Assembly: GCA_963839955.1 (NCBI GenBank)
Contig: CAWIXB010000001.1
Location: 3,162,001 to 3,226,000, forward strand
DNA length: 64,000 nt
Source: CAWIXB01 sp963839955
GTDB taxonomy: Bacteria > Actinomycetota > Actinomycetes > JACCUZ01
Reading direction: 5' to 3'
Below the pieces are notes generated by a model. That model was not told the origin of the DNA and ran no database searches. It was given only the letters and a program-made list of their open reading frames with translations. Below are positions 57,598 through 64,000 of the stretch, piece after piece. A program made the translations under genes and the position numbers. Position 1 is the stretch's first letter. Each line of letters begins with the position of its first letter.

Positions 57598-58467
57598 TCA
57601 GGCCTCCGTTCCGCTCGTCGGGGTGGCGCCCTCACCCGTGGCCGGCTCTGCGGCCGGAGGGCTCGTGACAGGGGTCTCGGGCGCGGGTGTCTCGGTGACG
57701 GCAGGCTGCTCCTGCGTCGAGGCAGCCTCGCCCGGACGGCCGCCCGCGGGGCGGCGCGTGGCGCGGCCCGGCCGGTTGCGCTGGGCGAGACGGGCCGCGG
57801 CCTGCGCGGCCTCGCGCTCGGCACGGTTGCCCTGGGCGTCGCCCTTGTAGATCCAGACCTTCACGCCGATGCGGCCGAACGTCGTACGTGCTTCGTAGAA
57901 GCCGTAGTCGATGTTCGCCCGCAGGGTGTGCAGCGGCACACGGCCCTCACGGTAGAACTCCGAGCGCGACATCTCGGCGCCGCCGAGGCGGCCGGAGCAC
58001 TGCACGCGGATGCCCTTCGCGCCGGCCTTCATCGTGGTCTGCATCGACTTGCGCATGGCCCGCCGGAAGGAGACGCGGCTGGAGAGCTGCTCGGCGACGC
58101 CCTGGGCGACCAGCTGCGCGTCGACCTCGGGGTTCTTGACCTCGAGGATGTTGAGCTGCACCTGCTTGCCGGTCAACTTCTCGAGGTCGCCGCGGATGCG
58201 GTCGGCCTCGGCGCCACGGCGGCCGATGACGATGCCCGGCCGGGCGGTGTGGATGTCCACCCGGACCCGGTCGCGGGTGCGCTCGACCTCGACCTTGGAG
58301 ATGCCGGCCCGCTCCATGCCCTTGGACATGAGGCGACGGATCGCGACGTCTTCCTTGACGTAGTCGCTGTAGCGCTGGCCCGGCTTGGTGCTGTCGGCGA
58401 ACCACCGGCTCTTGTGGTCGGTCGAGATGCCCAGGCGGAACCCGTGCGGGTTGACCTTCTGGCCCAC
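57598..58467 (-). CDS. rpsC: 30S ribosomal protein S3 with C-terminal tail
   Basis: 289 residues. MGQKVNPHGFRLGI opens it, the KH domain has GIVIGRRGAEADRIR, and EGRVPLHTLRANIDYGF closes the core near residue 200. The last 75 residues are Ala/Pro/Glu-rich and disordered-looking, a common actinobacterial tail. The GTG overlaps the rplV stop (TAGTG). Confidence 0.97.
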   Translation of the reverse strand: MGQKVNPHGFRLGISTDHKSRWFADSTKPGQRYSDYVKEDVAIRRLMSKGMERAGISKVEVERTRDRVRVDIHTARPGIVIGRRGAEADRIRGDLEKLTGKQVQLNILEVKNPEVDAQLVAQGVAEQLSSRVSFRRAMRKSMQTTMKAGAKGIRVQCSGRLGGAEMSRSEFYREGRVPLHTLRANIDYGFYEARTTFGRIGVKVWIYKGDAQGNRAEREAAQAAARLAQRNRPGRATRRPAGGRPGEAASTQEQPAVTETPAPETPVTSPPAAEPATGEGATPTSGTEA

Positions 58468-58907
58468 TAGCGGGTCCTCCTCTTCGACTGCGTGGATGTG
58501 CGCGTCTGGCCGGTGTCGGCCTCGGGACGCGGTGCCACGACGACGGTGATGTGGCAGGTGCGCTTGCGGACGCGGTAGGCGCGGCCCTGTGCGCGCGGCC
58601 GGAACCGCTTGAGCGTGGGGCCCTCGTCGACGTAGGCGCGCTCGACGACCAGGTCCTCGACGTCGAGGCGACGACTGTCCCTCTCGGCGAGGTTGCGTGC
58701 GTTGGCGACCGCGCTCGCGAGCACCTTGTAGACGGGCTCGCTGGCGGCCTGCGGCGCGAACCGCAGCGTCGCGAGCGCCTCTTCGGCGGGCAGCCCGCGC
58801 ACCAGGTCGACGACCCGGCGTGCCTTCATGGGCGTCACCCGCACGAAACGGGCCTGCGCACGCGAGGGAGCGACGTCGGTGGTGACGCCGGTGTCTCGGT
58901 CAGCCAC
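58467..58907 (-). CDS. rplV: 50S ribosomal protein L22
   Basis: 146 residues. After 17 variable residues the core has RFVRVTPMKARRVVDLVRGL, VYKVLASAVANA and RAQGRAYRVRKRTCHITV. Its beta-hairpin lines the exit tunnel. The GTG start overlaps the rpsS end by 8 bases. The tail is Arg/Thr-rich. Confidence 0.97.
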   Translation of the reverse strand: MADRDTGVTTDVAPSRAQARFVRVTPMKARRVVDLVRGLPAEEALATLRFAPQAASEPVYKVLASAVANARNLAERDSRRLDVEDLVVERAYVDEGPTLKRFRPRAQGRAYRVRKRTCHITVVVAPRPEADTGQTRTSTQSKRRTR

Positions 58908-59181
58908 GGCGCGCCCTCCTGTCGTCCTTGACGTGCCCGCGGAACGTGCGCGTCGGGGCGAACTCGCCGAGCTTGTGCCCGACCATGGCCTCGGTCACGA
59001 AGACCGGGACGTGCTTGCGCCCGTCATGGACGGCGATGGTGTGACCGAGCATCGTCGGCACGATCATCGAACGCCGGGACCACGTCTTGATGACGTTCTT
59101 GGTGCCCTTCTCGTTCTGGGCTTCCACCTTCTTGGTGAGGTGGTCGTCCACGAAGGGGCCCTTCTTCAGGGAACGCGGCAT
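58900..59181 (-). CDS. rpsS: 30S ribosomal protein S19
   Basis: 93 residues: MPRSLKKGPFVDDHLTKKVE and RRSMIVPTMLGHTIAVHDGRKHVPVFVTEAMVGHKLGEFAPTRTFRGH-type core. S19 contacts the large subunit from the 30S head. Normal length, 16 bases after rplB. Confidence 0.97.
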   Translation of the reverse strand: MPRSLKKGPFVDDHLTKKVEAQNEKGTKNVIKTWSRRSMIVPTMLGHTIAVHDGRKHVPVFVTEAMVGHKLGEFAPTRTFRGHVKDDRRARRG

Positions 59182-59197
59182 GTCTTCAGATCTCCGA

Positions 59198-60034
59198 TCA
59201 GCGCTTCTTGCCGGTCTTGCGGCGGCGGACGATCATCGCGTCACTGGACTTGTTCGCCCGCCGGGTGCGGCCTTCGGGCTTGCCGTTCGGGTTCACCGGG
59301 TGGCGACCACCGGACGTCTTGCCCTCGCCACCGCCGTGCGGGTGGTCGACCGGGTTCATGGCCACGCCGCGCACCGTCGGGCGCTTGCCCTTCCAGCGCA
59401 TCCGGCCGGCCTTGCCCCAGTTGATGTTCGACTGCTCGGCGTTGCCCACCTCGCCGACCGTCGCGCGGCAGCGGACGTCGACGTTGCGGATCTCGCCGGA
59501 CGGCATGCGCAGCTGTGCGTAGGGACCGTCCTTGGCGACGAGCTGCACGCTCGCACCGGCCGAGCGGGCGATCTTGGCGCCGCCGCCGGGCCGGAGCTCG
59601 ATGGCGTGCACCACGGTGCCGACCGGGATGTTGCGCAGCGGCAGGTTGTTGCCCGGCTTGATGTCGGCGGACGGGCCGTTCTCGACGCGGTCGCCCTGGC
59701 GCAGCCGCTGCGGCGCGACGATGTAGCGCTTCTCGCCGTCGGCGTAGTGCAGGAGCGCGATGCGCGCCGTGCGGTTGGGGTCGTACTCGATGTGCGCGAC
59801 CTTCGCCGGCACGCCGTCCTTGTCGTGGCGACGGAAGTCGATGACCCGGTAGGCACGCTTGTGACCGCCACCCTGGTGGCGCGTCGTGATGCGCCCGGCG
59901 TTGTTGCGCCCGCCCTTGCCGTGCAGGGGACGCACCAGCGACTTCTCCGGCTCCGTGCGCGTGATCTCGACGAAGTCGGCGACGCTCGACCCGCGTCGTG
60001 ACGGGGTCGTTGGCTTGTACTTGCGGATGCCCAT
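59198..60034 (-). CDS. rplB: 50S ribosomal protein L2
   Basis: 278 residues from the ATG at 60034: MGIRKYKPTTPSRRGSSVADF, then GRNNAGRITTRHQGGGHKR and the C-terminal NPVDHPHGGGEGKTSGGRHP near the peptidyl transferase centre, with the conserved His. In-frame sequence upstream lies in the rplW-rplB gap and is not L2. Confidence 0.97.
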   Translation of the reverse strand: MGIRKYKPTTPSRRGSSVADFVEITRTEPEKSLVRPLHGKGGRNNAGRITTRHQGGGHKRAYRVIDFRRHDKDGVPAKVAHIEYDPNRTARIALLHYADGEKRYIVAPQRLRQGDRVENGPSADIKPGNNLPLRNIPVGTVVHAIELRPGGGAKIARSAGASVQLVAKDGPYAQLRMPSGEIRNVDVRCRATVGEVGNAEQSNINWGKAGRMRWKGKRPTVRGVAMNPVDHPHGGGEGKTSGGRHPVNPNGKPEGRTRRANKSSDAMIVRRRKTGKKR

Positions 60035-60104
60035 TAGCTGACCGGCCCTCCACTGTGCTTGATGCTTCGGTGGGCCTTCTCCGCGCCCGTGATCATCAGA
60101 TTGC

Positions 60105-60413
60105 TCATGACACCGGCCCACCGAAGATGTCGATGCGGTCGCCCTCGGCGACGGTGACGATGGCCCTCTTGGTCGCGTTGCGGCGGCCCCATCCCGTGCG
60201 GGTGCGCTTGCGCTTGCCCTCACGGTTGATGGTGTTGACGCTGGTCACCTTGACGCCGAACACGTTCTCGACCGCGATCTTGACCTCGGTCTTGTTCGCG
60301 TCGGGGCGCACCAGGAACGTGTACTTGTTCTCGTCGAGCAGGCCGTAGCTCTTCTCGGAGACGACCGGCGCGAGCAGGACGTCGCGGTGCTCCTTCGGCA
60401 GCAGGGAGCTCAC
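60105..60413 (-). CDS. rplW: 50S ribosomal protein L23
   Basis: 102 residues: DVLLAPVVSEKSYGLLDENKYTF at the start, then VFGVKVTSVNTINREGKRKRTRTG. L23 is the docking site of trigger factor and SRP at the tunnel exit. It overlaps the rplD stop (GTGA) and is followed by a 70-base gap before rplB. Confidence 0.97.
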   Translation of the reverse strand: MSSLLPKEHRDVLLAPVVSEKSYGLLDENKYTFLVRPDANKTEVKIAVENVFGVKVTSVNTINREGKRKRTRTGWGRRNATKRAIVTVAEGDRIDIFGGPVS

Positions 60414-61141
60414 TTGGCGTCCTCCTCCTTCGCGGTCCTGTTCTTGGCGACACTGCCCTTGGCCGGACCGGCCAGGAACTCGGCGAGCGCGCCCTCGGTG
60501 AAGACGATGTCGTCGGACACCAGCACGTCGTAGGTGTTGAGCTGGTCGGGCACGAGCGCGTGGACGTGCGTCGCGTTGCGCAGGCTCAGCCAGGCCACGG
60601 TGTCGGCGCGCTCAACGACCACTAGCACGTGGGGACGCTCCGAGAGGCGGGTCAGCGTGGTGACCGCGGCCTTCGTCGACGGCGCGTCGCCGTCGACCAG
60701 GCCGGACACGACGTGGACGCGGTCGTTGCGCGCCCGGTCGGAGAGGGCGCCGCGCAGCGCGGCGGCCTTCATCTTCTTGGGCGTCCGCTGGTCGTAGCTG
60801 CGCGGGGTCGGCCCGTGCGCGATGCCACCGCCGGCGAACTGCGGTGCACGGATCGAGCCCTGCCGGGCGCGGCCGGTGCCCTTCTGGCGGTAGGGCTTGC
60901 GGCCACCACCGCGCACATCGCCACGAGTCTTCGTGGAGTGGGTGCCCTGCCGGGCCGCGGCGAGCTGGGCGACGACCACCTGGTGGATCAGCGGCACGTT
61001 GACCGCGACGTCGAACACCTCGGCGGGCAGCTCGGCGGTGCCGGTCTTCTTGCCGCTCGCGTCGAGGACGTCGACCTCACGGGTGGTCGGCGACTCGGTG
61101 GACTCAGCCGTGGTGGGCTCTGTCGTGGTGTCGGCGCTCAT
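60410..61141 (-). CDS. rplD: 50S ribosomal protein L4
   Basis: 243 residues. After a Thr/Glu-rich start, the core shows QLAAARQGTHSTKTRGDVRGGGRKPYRQKGTGRARQGSI-type tunnel loop and the C-terminal VLVSDDIVFTEGAL. L4 in E. coli also represses the S10 operon through its leader. The short acidic/basic tail is variable. Start overlaps rplC stop. Confidence 0.97.
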   Translation of the reverse strand: MSADTTTEPTTAESTESPTTREVDVLDASGKKTGTAELPAEVFDVAVNVPLIHQVVVAQLAAARQGTHSTKTRGDVRGGGRKPYRQKGTGRARQGSIRAPQFAGGGIAHGPTPRSYDQRTPKKMKAAALRGALSDRARNDRVHVVSGLVDGDAPSTKAAVTTLTRLSERPHVLVVVERADTVAWLSLRNATHVHALVPDQLNTYDVLVSDDIVFTEGALAEFLAGPAKGSVAKNRTAKEEDAK

Positions 61142-61812
61142 CAGGCGATGCCCTTCTCGGTCGGCGCGACCGTGCCCTTGCTGGCCGTACGCACGAGGAC
61201 CACGCCGCCCTTGGGGCCGGGGACGGCACCCTTGATGAGCAGCAGGCCGCGCTCGGCGTCGACGGCGTGCATGGTGAGGCTCTGGATCGTGGTGCGCACG
61301 CCGCCCATCCGGCCGGCCATCCGCAGTCCCTTGAACACCCGGCCCGGTGTGGCGCAGCCACCGATGGACCCGGGCGAGCGGTGCTTGCGCTGGGTGCCGT
61401 GACCCGCGCCCAGGCCCTTGAAGCCGTGGCGCTTCATCACGCCGGCGAAGCCCTTGCCGCGGCTGGTGGCCGTGACGTCGACGGACTGACCCGCCTCGAA
61501 CGTCTCGGCCGTCAGCTCCTGGCCCAGCGTGTACTCGCTGGCGTCGTCGGTGCGCAGCTCGACCAGGTAGCGGCGCGGGGTCACGCCGGCCTTGGCGAAG
61601 TGCCCGCTCTCGGGCTTGTTCACCCGGCGCGGGTCGACCGCGCCGTAGGCGATCTGCACGGCCGAGTAGCCGTCGACCTCCGGCGCGCGGACCTGCGTGA
61701 CGACGCAGGGGCCGGCCGCGACGACGGTCACCGGAACCATCCGGTTGTTCTCGTCGAAGACCTGGGTCATGCCGAGCTTCTCGCCCAACAGTCCCTTCAG
61801 CTGGTTACCCAT
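61141..61812 (-). CDS. rplC: 50S ribosomal protein L3
   Basis: 223 residues: GLLGEKLGMTQVFDENNRMVPVTVV start, SRGKGFAGVMKRHGFKG and HRSPGSIGGCATPGRVFKG, the L3 finger that reaches the A site, including the Gln-equivalent region modified in some bacteria. It follows rpsJ by 12 bases. Confidence 0.97.
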   Translation of the reverse strand: MGNQLKGLLGEKLGMTQVFDENNRMVPVTVVAAGPCVVTQVRAPEVDGYSAVQIAYGAVDPRRVNKPESGHFAKAGVTPRRYLVELRTDDASEYTLGQELTAETFEAGQSVDVTATSRGKGFAGVMKRHGFKGLGAGHGTQRKHRSPGSIGGCATPGRVFKGLRMAGRMGGVRTTIQSLTMHAVDAERGLLLIKGAVPGPKGGVVLVRTASKGTVAPTEKGIA

Positions 61813-61824
61813 GACGGCGTCCCT

Positions 61825-62133
61825 CTAGAGCTTGATCTCGATGTCGACACCCGCCGGGAGGTCGAGTCGCATCAGCGAGTCGACGGTCTTGGGCGTGGGG
61901 TCGATGATGTCGATGAGTCGTTTGTGCGTGCGCATCTCGAAGTGCTCGCGCGAGTCCTTGTACTTGTGCGGCGAGCGGATGACGCAGTAGACGTTCTTCT
62001 CGGTCGGCAGCGGCACCGGGCCGGCGACCGACGCACCCGTACGGGTCACCGTGTCGACGATCTTGCGTGCCGACGAGTCGATGACCTCGTGGTCGTAGGC
62101 CTTGAGCCTGATGCGGATCTTCTGTCCCGCCAT
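61825..62133 (-). CDS. rpsJ: 30S ribosomal protein S10
   Basis: 102 residues from the ATG at 62133: MAGQKIRIRLKAYDHEVIDSSARKIVDT, then GPVPLPTEKNVYCVIRSPHKYKDSREHFE. S10 serves in the 30S head and as NusE in antitermination. First gene of the S10 operon, with AGAAGGA as ribosome-binding site and a 357-base structured leader behind it. Confidence 0.97.
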   Translation of the reverse strand: MAGQKIRIRLKAYDHEVIDSSARKIVDTVTRTGASVAGPVPLPTEKNVYCVIRSPHKYKDSREHFEMRTHKRLIDIIDPTPKTVDSLMRLDLPAGVDIEIKL

Positions 62134-62308
62134 GGCTGTTGTTGGTCCTTCTCTCGTACCGCTGCGGTGGGCCCTCGCCCGGCTGCTGCGCATCCGTGAT
62201 GGCGTGCAGCGTGCCGGGTGGCCCCTGGCCACCGACCCCCGAGGTCGGGTGTGTCGCAAGCCCGGCGCGAAGCCAGGGTCAGAGTCGGACGGACGGGGGT
62301 CTCATGCG

Positions 62309-62327
62309 GCCCGGGGAGGCCCCGGGC
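62309..62327 (-). other. Leader hairpin 2 before rpsJ
   Basis: Perfect 8-bp GC stem with a 3-base loop in the untranslated leader of the S10 operon, downstream of the predicted promoter. Together with the next hairpin it makes the leader structured, possibly for operon feedback control. Confidence 0.5.
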
Positions 62328-62350
62328 GCGCGGCGCGGGCGGCTGGAACG

Positions 62351-62376
62351 CCGGTGGTCGTGGAACTGACCACCGG
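62351..62376 (-). other. Leader hairpin 1 between tuf and rpsJ
   Basis: Perfect 9-bp stem (62351-62359 with 62368-62376) and 8-base loop. It could terminate transcription from tuf, or act in the S10 leader about 30 bases after the predicted start. The rest of 62134-62490 is GC-rich with no gene seen. Confidence 0.5.
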
Positions 62377-62406
62377 GCCCGGCCGCCCCGCCGAGCAACT
62401 CGCCTC

Positions 62407-62436
62407 AGTATGCCGCAGGGGCAGTTCGTTGGCGAA
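62407..62436 (-). promoter_or_regulatory. Predicted S10 operon promoter
   Basis: Minus strand: -35-like TTCGCC and -10 CATACT, 18 bases apart, about 275 bases upstream of rpsJ. It would drive the whole S10 operon independent of fusA-tuf. Confidence 0.5.
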
Positions 62437-62490
62437 TCCGCGCGTTTCGGACTGGGTGTTGCGCTTTCTCTACTGCTGGATGGTGCTGTC

Positions 62491-63687
<1,197 letters not shown>

Positions 63688-63764
63688 TGGGGTCCTCCTA
63701 GGGCTTGAGGTTGCTACGCCGTACGACGTCTGGATGGGTTGTGCTGCGGGAGCAGGCCGGTGGC

Positions 63765-64000
63765 CTACTCCCCTCGGACCTTCTTGATGATCTCTTCCGC
63801 CACGCTGCGGGGCACCTCGGCGTAGGAGTCGAACTGCATGCTGTAGCTCGCCCGCCCCTGGGTCTTGCTCCGGAGATCTCCGACGTAGCCGAACATCTCC
63901 GACAGGGGCACGAGCGCGTTGACGACGCGGAGGCCTTGACGCTCCTCCATGGCCTGGATCTGGCCACGGCGGGAGTTCAGGTCCCCGATGACCTCACCCA
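63765..64000 (-). CDS. fusA: Elongation factor G, C-terminal end
   Basis: The last 77 or so residues of EF-G; the rest lies beyond the right edge. Domain V motifs GEVIGDLNSRRGQI, VPLSEMFGYVGDLRS and GRASYSMQFDSYAEVP identify it. EF-G moves tRNA and mRNA during translocation and splits ribosomes with RRF. Confidence 0.97.
   Translation of the reverse strand, partial: GEVIGDLNSRRGQIQAMEERQGLRVVNALVPLSEMFGYVGDLRSKTQGRASYSMQFDSYAEVPRSVAEEIIKKVRGE

Overview
The window is chromosomal DNA of a high-GC actinomycete. The evidence is the very GC-rich coding sequence, frequent GTG starts with ATGA/GTGA overlaps, and an actinobacterial order of the S10, spc and alpha ribosomal operons (fusA-tuf-rpsJ ... 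rplQ-truA) followed by rplM-rpsI-glmM and the coaA/glmS/acpS/nnr/alr block. A Nocardioides-like or related lineage is plausible, but the genus cannot be fixed from the sequence alone.

Bases 1-18,423 (all minus strand, transcribed right to left) hold a nonribosomal peptide synthetase (NRPS) cluster that runs off the left edge. It is a tightly coupled operon: a stand-alone adenylation protein, an MbtH partner, two C-PCP proteins with no working A domain, a heterodimeric ABC exporter, an A-PCP protein whose pocket reads as valine, a P450, a thioesterase with Cys as nucleophile, a class V aminotransferase, and a larger A-PCP-C synthetase whose A domain lacks the amino-binding Asp. My reading is that A domains charge carrier proteins in trans, the P450 modifies PCP-bound valine, and the exporter carries the product out. 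The product is unknown.

Bases 18,486-35,727 hold housekeeping and small accessory genes: a cation/Ca exchanger, an ATP-grasp enzyme, rimI, tsaB, an L,D-transpeptidase-like protein, tsaE, a uracil-DNA glycosylase, an alpha/beta hydrolase, alr, the NAD(P)HX repair gene, acpS, a Tat-exported DUF839/PhoX-like protein, glmS, coaA, a two-domain VOC protein, a GlcG/HbpS-like protein, glmM, rpsI and rplM. Cell-wall precursor supply (alr, glmS, glmM) and cofactor supply (coaA, acpS, NAD(P)HX repair) dominate. The stretch at 31,744-32,196 has no gene but contains an inverted repeat and a copied piece of coaA.

Bases 35,912-45,330 hold two large secreted enzymes (an M14 carboxypeptidase and a GH13 amylase that looks like a truncated amylopullulanase), an ABC-F ATPase, a uridine-kinase-like protein and truA. 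They lie between the alpha operon and rplM-rpsI.

Bases 45,402-64,000 are the ribosomal protein super-operon from rplQ back to fusA, with rpoA, secY, adk and map. Every expected gene is present in order except infA, which is missing from its conserved place between map and rpmJ although a promoter remains there. Other local oddities are a 24-bp tandem repeat between rplE and rpsN and a structured leader before rpsJ. No rRNA, tRNA, CRISPR array, insertion sequence or phage gene was recognised.
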